Assembly (NCBI GenBank): GCA_018907035.1
Contig: JACCIC010000001.1
Span: 7,863,501-7,927,500, forward strand
Length of the DNA stretch: 64,000 nt
Direction of reading: 5' to 3'
DNA from: Sycobia sp. Sy_11
Taxonomy: Eukaryota > Arthropoda > Insecta > Hymenoptera > Epichrysomallidae
This document shows positions 1 to 15,888 of this stretch, one piece after another; position 1 is the first letter of the stretch; the number at the start of each line of letters is the position of its first letter. The translations under genes and the position numbers were made by a program. Under the pieces are notes generated by a model. It saw only the letters and a program-made list of their open reading frames with translations, was not told the DNA's origin and searched no databases.

Positions 1-930
<930 letters not shown>

Positions 931-1512
931 ATATATGTGTATGTATATATATGTATACCGTATTTATTAACTACGAAACAACCCCCGTATCCGACCGTAT
1001 ATGTAGAGCGGACGCCGAGAGCCACCGATAACGTGCGACTCTTGCTTTCGATTTTACACAAACTTATAGGATATCGCGAATCTGCAGGTCAGACGCGCCG
1101 CTGTCCCCTCCGACGTAACGATGCACCGAGGCGCGGGTGAAAAGTGCTTTGCGGATCCGCGCCGCGACGGTGGCGAATATATACGGGGAGGGGGCCCCCG
1201 TTACGGAGACGCGCGGACGCGAGCGATGCGCGCGCGCCAGGCGGGGGGTTGACTCTTCCACGTTCGCTCTTCTCCCCCCCCCCTCCCTATCTCTGAGAGT
1301 CCCCCTTTCTTGGGGCTCCCACGCATACGCGCGCCGATCTACCCAAGACCATCGGGCTCCCTCTGTACCCCGATCGCGGTCCCCGGGCGTGCGCGAGCCC
1401 CCCTCCCCCCACACACACCTATCCCGCGTTTTGCGCGCATCTTTCGGGGCCCGCGCAGCCAGGTGCAATATCGCGAAGAGGAAACGCCGAGGAAAGGATG
1501 AACCAATCGCTC

Positions 1513-1514
<2 letters not shown>

Positions 1515-1546
<32 letters not shown>
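1515..1546. repeat. (GT)n microsatellite
   Basis: About 16 GT units lie inside the GC island. Confidence 0.9.
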
Positions 1547-1548
<2 letters not shown>

Positions 1549-1776
1549 GTATACAGACGTTATTCTTGTCCAAAGACAATAAAGACTTGAGGGGGGGGGA
1601 GTCGGAGGGAAGGGATCCGCGCGCGCGCGGTATATACGCAATCGGTATATACTGCGCGCGCGCGCGTGTGCCAAAAGCGCGAAAAAAGAAATAAGCGAAA
1701 TCCGCACCGCGCGAGTCGAGGGGGATTCCTCTCGCGTGGCGAGCCGATGGGCGTCCGGCTGTCCGACTCCTACATA

Positions 1777-1780
<4 letters not shown>

Positions 1781-1836
<56 letters not shown>
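1781..1836. repeat. (TA)n microsatellite
   Basis: About 28 TA units lie inside the GC island, with sharp edges. Confidence 0.95.
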
Positions 1837-1837
<1 letters not shown>

Positions 1838-2430
1838 TAATTTCGGGTGCGATGCACGAACGGGCCGACGAGCGGCGCCCGGGTTTTCTGAAATTGCGCG
1901 CGCGCGCGCTCGTAAGTACATGTGGATGTGGCGCAACGGGCGGCCGCATGTAAAACAATGAAGATCGCCCGTCCGGATTTTGCGCCAGGGCTGGCCGGCT
2001 CTTCTCCTCTACTGACCAGGCACCTCTTGAGGCTTCCTCTTGCCCCCCCCCCCACACAACCCCACCGCGCGCGCGATGCGTGCGGATTTTTTTCTTTCTT
2101 TTTTTTTTTTATCTCCTCGTGTTTTTTCTTCTTTTCTTGGCGGGGCAAGGATGCGCCTCGTTATATAAGACGAGCGTAAGGGGATCGAGCGCCTGCGGTT
2201 TGTATCGTAAGTGGGTCAGAAGATGAGTGCGATCGAATTGTGCTCGGTATTTGTGCGCATTAACGAAGCCGGGAGACAGGTTGCTATAGAACGAGGCTGC
2301 GTTTACAAGTTGATCGCGGGGACGGCCATCGACGGTCCTTCGATATTCGATAAGGGGAATTTTTCCGATCGAGCGGATGAAGATGAGATGTGTATTACAT
2401 GCAAGCATTCTTACTATTATCCTTGATAGA

Positions 2431-5240
2431 AAGTTTATGTGGATCTTTTGAGTTTGTTTGTTTTTTCAATTTATTAATGAAACATTTTTAATTAAGTTAA
2501 AAAATTACTTATTATAGCGATATCTTTAAGATTAGGAACAAAATTAAAAATTTTCAGAATCTAATAGCCCAGATATATTTTTCTAAATACAGTTTATTAT
2601 AAAAAGAACGCACAGGGAATAGAAATAATCAAATTTCTGTGAGATTCCATTCACCATAAACATATATCCAGAACATCGAAGACATCTAAGCAAAGTCCCT
2701 TGTGAAACAAAATGACATATTGGTATTATATTAAAATATTATATTAAACGAATAAGTTGGTTAAAAATAAAAAACTAAAATTGTAATAAAATTATAAAAA
2801 GAAAAAAATGGATTTTATGATAATTGTGACATAGTACATTGTTCATTAAATGGCGCTAACGCCGTTGCAGCCACCGCCAAGAGCTAAATTATATTATATT
2901 TACGTCATCGACCAGTGCTAAATTATATTATTTTTTACAGAACCTTAAATGTATGTACGAATCGTTTCTAATGATTGATCACCTTCGTAAAGAAAGCATT
3001 TGCAACGTGACTCCCAAAATTTCAAATGGATCAATAATAATAGGTTAGATGTAATTCATACTTCCAGTCGGAACAATTTCGGCAGTGAATTTTTTGATAA
3101 TCCTACAGTGATAGTACTTAATTTGAAGACGATCTATTTAATATTTTATATTTAATTGTATTTCATCTCATTTCTAATATAGAAATTATTTCCAAAGTTT
3201 AACAGAATTAAATATAATTTTTTCTATTGGAAGTTTTTTAAACTACTAAGCATTCGTAGAGAAAATTTTTTAATTTCAGACTGTAAAACATCTAAAAATA
3301 CTATACTTTTTAATAAACTTTACCATGGTAATATAAATGTTGAAATAAAAGAACGTTCAAATTTGAAAATGTTCGCTTATAGAACTTTTTAAAAGTAAGG
3401 TACTTTTTTAGATTACAAACTCCCATCAAATAACTAGGCGTTCATAGGCGAGTAGAAATTATCCCATCAAGTACTAGGCGAGTACAATATTATTAGAAGT
3501 AAATTTTGTTTGTTTTTTACTAAGATGTTTGTGTTTTACTAAGACGATAATCTCATTTGTGCTAAATTTTTCATAACTCTCTTGACGCATACGACTATGC
3601 GTAATTATTATTATAGCGATGCTTTCACCTTTGTTTCTGACTGACGATATTTGGTCATGGTATAAGAACTTCTGCCTATGGAGCATATTTCGCATGTCGC
3701 AGTTAATTAAGAAAAGTAATTAACTCCAGCCAGGCTGAGAATTTTCTTCATTCGATATGTCCAAGGTCTCAGAATCCCTTGTGCATTACATTAATGATCT
3801 TGCTCAAATTGAAAATTATAAAATTATTACATTTGTACTATTGGTAAACCTTAATTTGAACAAAATTTCAATCATAAAGTAAAAGATACACAGATTAAAT
3901 AAAGTAATAAATTAATTAGAATTACATCGACGCTAGAAAATAGCTTTTGCATATATTTAAGTATCATAATATATGCACTCCTCAAAATATATAATCTTAT
4001 ATTTAAATGAACATAAGGGCATAAAGAATTATCAGTTACTTACAGTGAATTCTCATTAGAAGCATTAGTATGAATTGTAAGGGAAATCTTAACGTATTAA
4101 GGCAACTGGCTATTAAGAAGTTAGGGACTTTTCACAGGCTTCGGCGAAAATATGGAAAGAATAAAATACATGGTCAATAAAAAATTTCTCACCAGTTTGC
4201 GAAATAAAAAGACAACAATAAAATATAATAGTGCGTCTCAGCGTTAACTTGAAATATCATTGCCACTTTGAGTTAAGCAAGGGATATTAAAATCCTAATG
4301 GTGTCTAAGCTTCCATAAAAATATTAGAAACGTTTGTTTTTTCTTTGCAGAACGGTACAGCTATGAAAAAACGAATGAATGATATGAAGAACAAAAATTT
4401 TCTCTCCAAGAGAATATTCGAAAATTGAACTTAGCTTCATTGTTTGCGTAATCATATGTTAATAAAAAGTTCATTTTATAAATATATTATTTAAATATAA
4501 AAAAAAAATAACAGATATTTTCTTTTATATAAAAATTTTAAATATAAAAATAACAATAAAACTTGAATTATATTAGTGACAGTTGGGACAAATTTTTTTT
4601 TTGAACATACCAAGCCTATATAAATTTGTATATATTTTTTATCTGTGTAGTTTCAATATTTCTGTTGTACTAACTTTTACAATAACATATTATATATAAT
4701 ATGCATTTTCGATTATTTTTTAAAATTTCTACTAATAACTATGGTAGCTTATATATGTTGCATATACTGGCGCATTACGCAATGGAAACAAAAATTACTT
4801 CATAGTATGCATATATTTTGCTAAACTACACTAATTAAAGTTTTACTTAATAAATTAATTATTTTTATTCTTAATATTTGTTCATTGCGACTTAAATTAA
4901 AATCCAGTATGCTTACCAGCTCGTCGCAATTTTATGTCTCAATTTAATTCTTAATACTAGGTTGTCCTATACGGGTCGTATAATATTCAGTAAAATATTC
5001 ACGAATATAGAGAATTGTGACAATACACAGGAGCGGTCGGTATATAATTTTCAGATAAGAACGTAGCGATATTCTTCCTCACTTAATTTTATTCTGTTTC
5101 TTTCTAAAATTTAGATTAAAACGCGCAATGTATAACTAAATGATCCAGAGCTTAATTTCCGGCGTGCCTCGAATCCATCAATCCCAACAGTTGCCGCAAT
5201 CCCGCCGATTACAAAATCCCCCGGTATTATAAAAAGGCGT
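2431..5240. other. AT-rich intergenic DNA
   Basis: No gene is supported. A small direct repeat containing CCCATCAA...ACTAGGCG recurs at about 3422 and 3462. A 73-codon minus-strand frame at 3695-3474 starts at ATG but shows no family motif. Confidence 0.5.
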
Positions 5241-5403
5241 ACAATATTTATTTCCCTTTCCACTCCCGCGCCCCCTGTCCGTCCACGATAGGAGGAATTT
5301 TTTAACTTTTCACGCCGCGGATTTGCCCGTGGCGCGAGAGCGACCGGGCGGGGGGTGGTTTCGACACCAACGCACCGTCATGCGTTTCTGATGAGTATGT
5401 ACT

Positions 5404-5457
<54 letters not shown>

Positions 5458-5571
5458 GTTCCATCCGAGCGTATTTGATTTACCTATGACGGGGACTCCC
5501 TTTGTTCCACTGAAAGGTCCGTGTACATAATATAAGCATCAGAAGCTCATCAGTCGCTGGACAACTCATGC

Positions 5572-5605
<34 letters not shown>

Positions 5606-5830
5606 CCATAGACCTAGCCATTAGCACGGCACCTTGGCAGGTGAGAGGATGCCGCGAGGGGAAGGCGAAGGCTCGCGAGACGTAATTACTGACGAGCGCT
5701 CGATCAGATACATTTTTCTCCTCTGCTGCACAGGCGGTACCTAAGCGTGTGTGTGCGTGGTGTGTACGCATGTATATCTAAGGATCGAGCGGAAATCATC
5801 ATCGCCGCGGCGCACGCGCGCTATCTTCCG
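5241..5830. other. Small GC-rich patch with two (TA)n arrays
   Basis: CpG-rich sequence flanks (TA)n at 5407-5455 and 5575-5603. No ORF has gene-like composition. It may be regulatory. Confidence 0.45.
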
Positions 5831-7883
5831 AAATAAATTTTATCTCTCCCCAGTGATCCAAGGTGATATTTGTTTTAGATGCTGGCTCGCGGTATATATA
5901 AATGAAGAAGTGAATAAAAAAAGGAAGAAACAAAAAAAATGATGCAATCTCTTTATTTTAACGACTGTACGTTGGGGCTGCATACGTTTAACCTTTGTTT
6001 ACAATAAGGGATAAATCTTTTAGTTAATTAATTATAGAATTATAATCAGTGCTTGGATAGATAAAATTTTCATCTATATTGAAGATAAAATACGTTTATA
6101 TATCTTGTATATGAGTAAATAGATACTACTCGCTAAAATTACAATGGCAAATTTTCACTGATTCGCTTAGTGACTTTGAACGTTATTGTGAGGCAGGTAT
6201 TTTTCACCTACGAGAAATTATTTGCTGGATGAACCACTCGTACGCAACACTAAAGGATTCTAATTTTTTGCACAATATTTTAATGAAAATTTCAGAAGGC
6301 TAGCAGTGAAAGAATTTCAGCTCCTCCCCCCCTTTTTCCTGTCAAAATGAATTCTGGTATTCTTTCAAAATTTTGACTAGGGATCTGTGTCACTCTCCAC
6401 CTCTTTATTAAAGCTAACCCTTATAGCTTACAACGAAATTGAAATGCTTATATGATTTTACATATTACTAATCAGATTATCTATTGATTGTTCTAAATTT
6501 TGCCACTCGATTCGGGAATTGACAGGGTTACGTTTGACTTTTCTAACAGAAAGAAACAAAAATTTTTTATTTTCTAAAACACTTTTCTGAACTCTTTATG
6601 AAAATATTTTACTTTGGAATGCTCCCCGAAAACTTTGAATTCTTTGAGTTATGTAATGAGTGTAATTCGCTTGCTGCTTCTAATGAATTTACTTCATCGA
6701 GTAGAAGTGAAAATGCTTTAGATGCTTACGTACATTGCTGTGGGATAACAATGTAAGCCAGAAAAATCTATTTGTATATTTATTAATTTATTCGTTTATT
6801 TTATTATTATTACATAATTACAATATTATAATTATATATTAATGAAACTGCTTTTCCATCTGCGAGAACAGACCTTGCTATCCCATATAGCAATGCATGA
6901 TCCACGAACGGATGTACAAAAATAATAATTTAGAAGGAATAGATTTAACGATTTTCTAAGGAGTCTAAAATCATCACTGTAATCACATTGTCGGTGATCA
7001 TAAATCCCTTCACAAAATGTTTCAGAATCCTTTAATGATATTACTTTATCATAATTATTGAGCAATATTGCATTAGTAGCAAACGCAAGTTTGATTAATC
7101 AAATCACCAGCAGGTGATAAAATTTAATGCCTATGAATGTAGAAGGCGAATGATATTTAGTTACTAATATTAACAGAAATCTATTTGAGAATTGTCTGCA
7201 ACCAGATTAATGTATAATCTGTATGCAGATAATGTAATGTCACTGAAATTATTAAGATGTATGAAAATGGTATTACTTATAAAGATGCACTTTGTATTTT
7301 TATATAAATAAATCGATTAAATGCACTTGAAAAATAATAAAAGATAATCGTTTTTATTCATAATCTTTTACTAACTAATCAAAGAGCTTTAAACTCACAA
7401 ATTCCATCATCCTAATGATTTCAATTTATTCACTAGCTTTCAGTGTTTGACTTTACACTTGTTTCAGTAAGTGGCTATTTACTATTTCAACTAAATCATT
7501 CTTCTAGGTCCAATACATTTCAACAATCATTGTTGTCGTTGACATATTAGATTTTTAGTATTTGATATTATTATTTATTTTTATGAGTATTATTTTTATT
7601 AATATATATTTATAAATAGAATATATATTTATAAAATTACTAGGCTATCATTATGTTAATATTTTACAATGATTCCTTTATGTTACTGGAGGAAGAAAAA
7701 TAATAATTAATCATTTATAATTTTTCTGTTATATTTATAATAAAAAAACATCATGTTACAAAACTTTGCGAATTATATAGTCTTTTATCCTATCGTGAGA
7801 ATCCACGAAAGTTGAAAGAGCAGAAGTAGATTTTCCCTCACATCATGAAATTCAATATATACGTTACATTTTTTCCTTTCATG

Positions 7884-7929
<46 letters not shown>

Positions 7930-8870
7930 GCGTTACCCTTCAATTGCTGATTTGATCTCGCTTGTCCGCGTAGACAAGTTAATTATCTGCTGTCGGTAAT
8001 GGCTATCAGCGCTACTTTGATTCTATCTTCAATAATAATATCGTAATAATATATTTTTAAAGGAACTCGCTGCTGAGACGGTAGGAAGTTATGCGGAGAT
8101 GATGGAAATAATTTATCCATTGTTTACAAGGTAATTTGCCATGTTCACACCGAGACCCCTAATTAAATTTTAAAAACATATTTGAGCTACTTGAACATCC
8201 TTATTGTGTCTAATAGACGGAAGGTGTATATTTTTTAAAAACTTTAATCAAAACCGACCTCCTGACTTGGTTGAGAATTTCATTGCACTATTTACTCTGG
8301 TATTCACCAATATGATAACATTCCTGCAACAAATATATTTTAAACACGAACCTTCTGTTGGAATCTTATCAAACGATAAAGGAACTCGTTAATCATTTCT
8401 TAGCATAAATATTTAAAACATTCATCTTATTAAGTACTAATTTAGCCAGGACTATAAAACTTTTAGTTATTCGAGATGCATTTTAATGGCAGAAATGGTC
8501 GCGCCTTATTTATTCGAAGGTTCACTGAATAAAGTGTTTAAATTTTTAAGCTTAAATTAAACACGTTGAAGCTAGTGTTTAAGTTTTTCACTGATCTCAC
8601 ATAAAACCTACAACTTTATTCTAAAATTTTTTAAAAATACATGGTTAATAATAAAAATTATAGCATTTTGTAAAACAAAGTATTTTTGGTTCAAAAAAGA
8701 ACGCTATACACGTAAATATTCATAAAATATGTATTTATTACATTCGCCCTTTCCGTAAAATCATGATGTTATAACACATTATGAAATTCAACGTTACATT
8801 TCGATTTAAACGCAAAGCTAATGATAACTTAATGAAATTCAAGCAATACGGTAACGACCATTTCTTATAG
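5831..8870. other. AT-rich intergenic DNA
   Basis: The block contains a (CA)n array at about 7888-7925. A minus-strand open frame at about 7095-6832 has five cysteines (for example DSETFCEGIYDHRQCDY) but no credible Met or splice acceptor, so it is not called. Nothing else is supported. Confidence 0.5.
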
Positions 8871-8902
8871 CAAAACCCCGGGAAGAGAAGTGCCCTATCG
8901 GA

Positions 8903-8953
<51 letters not shown>

Positions 8954-9115
8954 TATATCTAAAAAGCGAGCGCTGTAACGCAATATAATGCAATTCTTTC
9001 ACCGTGCCCCTTTCCTCCTTCGCACGAATAACGCGGGGAAAGTAAAAATAAATTGGGAAAGACGCGCGCCGCTCGGTTTGGAGAGCATCTTTCGGCCCAA
9101 CAGATATTAAGATGC

Positions 9116-9169
<54 letters not shown>

Positions 9170-9175
9170 ATTATC
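8871..9175. repeat. Two (TA)n arrays flanking a small GC-richer segment
   Basis: (TA)n at 8903-8951 and 9119-9170 bracket about 165 bases of GC-richer sequence with CGCG. No gene is seen. Confidence 0.85.
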
Positions 9176-9838
9176 CTCATTATTAAAATGTAATTACGGA
9201 AAAGTAGATGCTACGTCGCCTAATATTTTGCAGAGTCCTGAAAGTCATTATACATCGGAAATTTGCATAATCGGTAATTGTAAAATAAAGCGGGAAAAAT
9301 AAATAACCCATATTTCGATCGATGGATATATTATACGAAAGATATCTTTTGCTAAATTCAAGGATGCAGAATGTAATTGTCGAGAATCGATATCATTTGT
9401 CCAAATATCAACTACAACTTCTTTGCGTCGGTATATCTTTTAAATACACAACCCCCGCCGTAATTTTTATAACGCAGCGTTATTGAGAATGCATTGTACT
9501 GTCAGTAAATAAATACAAGGTATAGTGATAAGGGAGCTATGAGCACATGAAAGAAACTAATTAAACTTTGCATTTTTATCATGATTTTAACTGTACAAAT
9601 GTTGACGGTAAACATTATTACTTTTACAATCAGTTAACTTAACAACGTCCTTGATCATTTCTTGTCCTTGATTCTAGCATTGTTCGTACTTGCCACTGAC
9701 GGTCATTCACTTTCACTTTCGGTATTGCTTGACCGATAAAAATGTAAACTTTTTTTGAGTCTATTTCCGTTTCTTTAAAATAACGTTTACTATTACTTTT
9801 TTTTTAATGTAGTATTTGACTGCCAATAATTATTTAAG

Positions 9839-9871
<33 letters not shown>

Positions 9872-12800
9872 CGATTAGTGTCCCATATACATGGATAAGC
9901 AACCACTGTAATATTCGCTAAAATACGGTACTTATGATTTATAAACTATTTATGTTACTGTAGTGTTGTATCAATGTATATTATGTATGTTCTAATTTAA
10001 GCGGATGTAAAAACCAATCCAATGTATTAAAATTTAAAAACATTTGAAAAATCTTGCAATGGTACAAATAAATCTATGCAAGTAGACGAGGAGAACGATA
10101 GAAAAGATTTTTTATCAATGTTTGCTGATTTTTAAAAAAATTATAAAGGCTCTTCGAATACGTTGTTTTCGATAATTTTATGAGAAATATCTTTTATATA
10201 ATTTTTTTTATCTTAAATTTGCCCACATAAGATATGTGTACGATAATTTTTCACTAAACTATTATCGAGCAAAGCTAATCATTAGTTTCTACTTTCACTG
10301 TCAGTTACCCACAGACAAGCATGATCCTTTACGAAAAATAAAATTATGGCATTGTAAAGTAAAAAATATTCAAATTAATATTAATTCATTGTTGTTCTAC
10401 TGAAAATGTCGCTCAGGCGAATGTAGAAAATTTTATATTAAAGGATATTTGAGTAAGTTGGTATATAAATTTCATTTTAATTTTTTTTTTTTTAATTTAA
10501 ATCAAATTTAAATTTAATTTCAACCTTAATGTATATAAAGAAAACTCCGGAGATTGATCACGGAAATTTCAAACTAATCTTCTCCGCAAAAATTTTACGT
10601 ATTGATTTGTCATTTCTGATTTATTATATTATTAAAAATTGAAATTATAATAAATAGAATTATTTATAATATGAGAATAAAAAATTTGAACTTTATTCAC
10701 AGAAAAGGTTGAATTTTATTGGAATTCTTTTTATCGTTGAAGAACTTGTCTATAGTTACACGTACTTAAACTAATTTAACTCGCAACTTCTATTTATAAT
10801 TTTAACTTTTATTCAGTGTTCATGCATTACTAATGTTAATTTTGTAAAATTTATTTATTACATGAAATTATTTCTAATACGCGATTTCTTCGCGATGAAA
10901 TAAATCCATACTATTAAAAAAAAATCATTATAGACTTACCCTTGATAGAAATCCATTCTATGATAAAGCTATAAACAAGGTATCTTTATGTAAAAATTCT
11001 TATAAAAACGGTATTAATGTTTGGTAATAAATTGGAAAATTTATTTTTTTACAGTCATTATTCGCGCCCATTTAATGGTTACAATTCTTTAAACTATATT
11101 TTGGATAAGCTCCTCATAACAGTTAGTAATCGAGCAAATGTATTTTAGGTTTGGTATAAAATATACCTTAAAATAAGCTTGACAATAAATTTTAGAGATA
11201 GTTATGGTACAAACTGATATTATCATTCATAATTCTTATATAAATTAATTAATAATATTCATCATTACTGTAACTAATAAATTGTATATGTTTTGTCGAG
11301 TTCATAATTTTTAATTAACTCATACGGACACTATACCTTATACGTAGTATATAATATATATTAAAAGTATCAAAATTAATTTATACAGTTGTATATAATG
11401 TTATACTTGTGAAGTCTTAATCAGGCTTATATATTAATCAAGTTGCCGGACGATCCAGTCAGCACGCAATCTCCATAAGTTAAAGTTTTTTAAACCAAAT
11501 TGTGCAAATCCTTGCTAAAAAAGTTTGAATGTCAACTCAACTTTACATGAATTTAAAATAAAATTCATAAAATATAAAATTATATTATTTATTTGATAAA
11601 TAATTAGAATAGCATCTATAATTATCCTGGAAGAAATTGAGAACATTTTTAGAACATCGATTGGCCAGTTGAAATGAAACACTGCTTTTTATCCGCTTAT
11701 ATTCAATAATATTCTTCTTTGTTATCTGGTACCTTTTTCTATAATTGGTAGTGACCCTGGTAGAAATGTCAGTATTTTATTGCCCAGAAGAGCAAGTCTT
11801 GGGCTCTTTGAATGCCTAAAAGGTGTTGGGATAAAAATTCCCAAAAAAGGCCTTTCGACTGGCCGAATAAAACATCAAGCCAAAAGACTATTTTTTGCAT
11901 AATAATAAATTGGCAAAAATTGGTGATGAAGAATAGCAAACACTCCAAAACATTTTATAGTTAAATTAATGCCGAAAAAATGGTATAAGATAAAATATTT
12001 ATATTACTGTATTTCAAATTGCCATGAATTTTTACCCGAAATCAATTTAATACATTCAGATTTATAATCAAACCATTTATACATATTTGACTGTCCATAT
12101 TATAAGTAGATAAATAGTAGATAAAAAGACATACTTTTTTATATATCACATTTTGATTTGTGTGATGGTCTTTGAACGCTGTACATAAAAATATAATAAT
12201 CTAGACCCAATAAAAAGTACTTATATATTACATAATTTTTTCAATACACAGACACACACGCACGCACGCACACATGCAGGCACTCATAATTATGCATCTA
12301 TATTTGAACATATAATGTATTAATACTATTTATTCGATATAGTGTTTTAGAAAAACACATACGATATCTATAATACAGATCAAATACGCAGCTGTGCACA
12401 CGTAGACGGGCAAACATGCGCAATCTATGCATTTATGAAAGTTTACTTTAACCAATTATTGACCAGTAACCACTCATTATTTGAACATTTTTACTGTTCA
12501 AAACATGTCCAAGAAATGTGCGAAAAATGGTTTTAATAATTTATGAAAATTGGTCAAAAATTAAACAGTTCCTTTTGTACCATTATTAGTAATGCCCAAT
12601 TCATATTCTGTAAATAGTCATTTTATTGAGTATTTTCAATTGTTCAATTTGATTGTTTTAAAGGCAAAGAGTTCCAAAACCAATTATTACCTATAATTTT
12701 TAGGATGATAAAATCAAATGAAGAAACAAACTATATTATGCCTTTGTCATTTTTTTTAAGGGTTAGTTAATGTATCTTATGAATGTTTTTTATTAATTCA

Positions 12801-13140
12801 ATTATATGATTACATTACAAGATTATATAAATATTTTTTTTCCATACCCCAAATAGCTAAGTCCCAAAATAATAAATTATCTTGAATATTCTACAAGCTG
12901 CATACATAGTTGTTCAATAGATTTATATTCAATAAACCTTAAAAAAATCATTTCATAGATATAACGTATTAGCTCTTATCTGATCGCTGTATCTGCCAGT
13001 TCTCATTTACAACTTTCGCACAAATCGTAATTTATAGAAAGAGCCTACCTTATATTTATAGCGTTTTGTCGCCGAGAATACTGTCGTAATCTAACTCAGA
13101 CACCAGCTCTGACTTTAAGTTCCGAACATTTTCTTCCTAA
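9176..13140. other. AT-rich intergenic DNA
   Basis: The block holds (GT)n at 9844-9871 and a short CGCA/CACG-rich tract near 12250. A GC-richer stretch at about 11745-11890 has short open frames but no recognisable family. No gene is supported. Confidence 0.5.
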
Positions 13141-13148
13141 CTCGTTCT

Positions 13149-13149
<1 letters not shown>

Positions 13150-13186
<37 letters not shown>
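13150..13186. repeat. (TA)n microsatellite at the edge of a GC-richer patch
   Basis: About 18 TA units are followed by a 150-base less AT-rich segment and no ORF. Confidence 0.9.
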
Positions 13187-13189
<3 letters not shown>

Positions 13190-14768
13190 GCGAATCAGAC
13201 TGGGATTCGCAGGAGCGAATTCTCACTTCTCACGCATTTCTCCAGCGTCGGCGTGCACATTGTCTTCCCCATTGGATTATATAGGACAGGGAGCCATTAC
13301 AATACCTCGGAAATCAGGCTTCCCGAGATAAGACGCACATACGCGCGCTTATTATTACACTTACGGGGTAACTTATATTTTATTTCAGTTAAGATAAGGG
13401 TCTAAAGGTATCGCAAACATTATTGTGCAATCAGCGTATATGCGCGCGCATATCATGTAATACTCTTTTTACATAATTTGTTTCCGAGCACACCCGCGAA
13501 ATAATTGTGTGCTAATGTAATTCTGAATGAACCGTCATAGTATTACAGCGCAGCTGTGACTTGGGTAAGTTCGAAGTGATTCTAGGATTTAAAACTTAAT
13601 TTATTGCAGAATAAGTCGAACATTAAGTATTTTACATTTGTTTTTCTTTTATAAAGTTAGATGAATGATAGATTAGTCGATGAAACAAATAGTATCTCAA
13701 TTTCTGTTTTTTATATACTTATCAATTGATTCAAAATTTTAATTATGACATTATTCTTTATCTTATTCTAAAACAATAGATGGCAATCTCATTTTCTATA
13801 TATTTATAATTGATAATTATACTGATATTGACAATTGTAAAATACACTAACAGTGAAGTTGAAAGAACATGTATGCATAGTTACTGAAATTAAATGTATT
13901 TTTAAATTTTCAATAGTAATTATAACGCTATCCATTTGTAATTTTACGATTGCGATCCGCATGTATATTATATTAAGGATAAAATTATAGTTCAATTATG
14001 GTTAAACTTTTTTCGTGATATTAAATTCGCTGTTCATATTTATTCATATTTTGAAATAAATAACAATTTATATCTATATATATTGAAAAAAAATACTATA
14101 AAAAAATACAAAAAAATGAATGTTGAAAAAAAATACTATAAGCCTAAGTATACTGCTTCAAAAATTTACGTGATTTATGGCATGATTTACGACTTGATAA
14201 ATCACTTGACAATTTGGCTAGATTGCTCTAGGATGATTTATTATAAGCATTATCATCAACGGTAATTGCCTAAGACCTAGTATTCGCAGTTGTGGACAAT
14301 CCAATTTAGTTGCACCGTGTCGATGGCGCTCAAAGGAAGATTATATAACCTATGAAAGATCCGTTTTATAATAATGTCTATTTTTTAGATAAATTTTTAA
14401 AGGATCCATTTATCCTAAGTTTATTAATGTTTAGGTGTTATTTATAGGTATAGTGCAATGAAATCGGAATGCCCATAAATGGGAATGTTGATTTTTAAGC
14501 ATTTTTGAAACAAAAATATCACTAAATTTCAAGTGATTTAACAATGAATAAAGCAACATATTCGTTTTTTAGGTATAATACATTTATTTCCGTATATGTA
14601 CACGATACGTACATGTACACGTATATTGTTAGGGATAGTCTTTAAAATTTCTCAAATAAATGAAAATTTAAGAATTATTATTGGCTTCTTCGGATCTATA
14701 CTCCATATTGAAGAAACCTTTAGAATCATTATCTTCATCTCTTTAAAATTATTCGTTTACAGGAAGCA
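13187..14768. other. AT-rich intergenic DNA
   Basis: There is a short direct duplication: TTGAAAAAAAATACTATA occurs at about 14083 and again at about 14122. No gene is supported. Confidence 0.5.

Positions 14769-14828
<60 letters not shown>
14769..14828. repeat. (TA)n microsatellite
   Basis: About 30 TA units. The 169-codon frame that reads through it is a microsatellite artefact (poly-YI). Confidence 0.95.
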
Positions 14829-14829
<1 letters not shown>

Positions 14830-15407
14830 GCTCGCAAAATGCACCAACGGGATCTTTCAGAGAAATCTTTGAACGACTTCTCCACTTGTTATACATTCGA
14901 ACAGTTGTCCGATTCATTCGGCCGACAGTACCGCAGATGTGTGTATAATCTATATAGATACACTTCAATTCTTTTTAACCGCAAGTCGGTGATTACAGTG
15001 TGTAGTGGTATACACACACGCGCATACCAGTTCAATGCTGCGTGTTTTGGCCCAGATGCCGTTGCAGCTCGTTGCATACATTTCTTTCAGCTATATATAG
15101 ATTGAATATATTATGATAAAGTATTCTTTAGCTCACGTCGACTATATTGAAAAAAGAATATGGTTAGAACTCGGATTAAAATATATTTTCTATCAACTAT
15201 TATTTTAATATATTAATGTTACATTCTTTACTTTTACATTTTTATATAAAGTTCTGAAAAAATTTAAGGAATTCGAGCATACTATTACATTATTTTTTCT
15301 CGGATCCGCTTCATAAGCGTTAAAGTATGGTGCTCTTATGGATTTCATTCGATTAATACATAAAGGGTAAAAATTGTGCTTATGTCAGCTGTTCTAAATT
15401 AAATTAA

Positions 15408-15888
15408 TAAATATTATTATCGATCTTACATTCTTTGTACAATAATATATTATAATATATATAATTTTTTATAATCATCCCCGAAGAATCTGAAATAGAA
15501 ATTATTACTAAAAATAAAATAAAATTAGATTAAAAAATAAAAATAATAATAAGAATAATATGTTATTACAAACAATAATATACTATATTCTATGTTAGCA
15601 AAGGAGAACCTGCCTGCCTCACCACCTTAGATTTAAATTTACATTACATATTCGACGCTTCGAACTGCTACGGTTCATCTTCAAGGACTAAACACAAATT
15701 TTTTTTTTTGATTTTTAATCTAATTCAATTTTAATTTTTAGTAGTAATTCCTATTTCAGATTCTTCGGGGGTGATTATAAACAAGTACAGCCTGTCTGTC
15801 ATTATATCAGTATAACATTTTGTTTTTATTATGCCAATATTAACAGTATTAGTATAATAAAGGCCGCGAAATCGATAAGAATATTTAT
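15408..15888 (+). mobile_element. Foldback repeat family, copy 2 (internally deleted)
   Basis: The left part matches copy 1: AAATATTATTATCGATCTTAC, TCTATGTTAGCAAAGGAGAA, CTGCCTGCC, CGCTTCGAACTGC and GGTTCATCTTCAAGGAC. The right part matches its inverted end: ATTTCAGATTCTTCGGGGGT, GATTATAAACAAG, and CGATAAGAATATTTATT at the tip. The inner halves of both arms and the spacer are missing, giving about 480 bases against 1,070. It is more diverged than copy 1. Confidence 0.65.

Larger units (their letters stand above)
980..2430. other. CpG-rich island with interspersed microsatellites
   Basis: This is a GC-rich block with many CGCG runs, C-runs and G-runs, interrupted by (GT)n at 1515-1546 and (TA)n at 1781-1836. 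Long open frames on both strands (up to 290 codons) are Arg/Ala/Pro-rich, run through microsatellites and lack family motifs, so no gene is called. A 71-codon frame at 2211-2426 has better composition, but its start context and homology are unsupported. The block may be a promoter or enhancer of a gene outside the window. Confidence 0.5.

Noticed and set aside
1064..1936. 290-codon minus-strand open frame
   Set aside because: Arg/Ala-rich, reads straight through (TA)n and (GT)n arrays, and has no family motif; a composition artefact of the GC island.
6832..7095. Cysteine-containing minus-strand frame resembling a small secreted protein
   Set aside because: No ATG or acceptor at a sensible position (the apparent start is TTG) and the cysteine spacing matches no family I know.
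11770..11900. 43-codon minus-strand ORF and overlapping open frame in a GC-richer patch
   Set aside because: Two frames are equally open, no motif is recognisable and length is within chance expectation.
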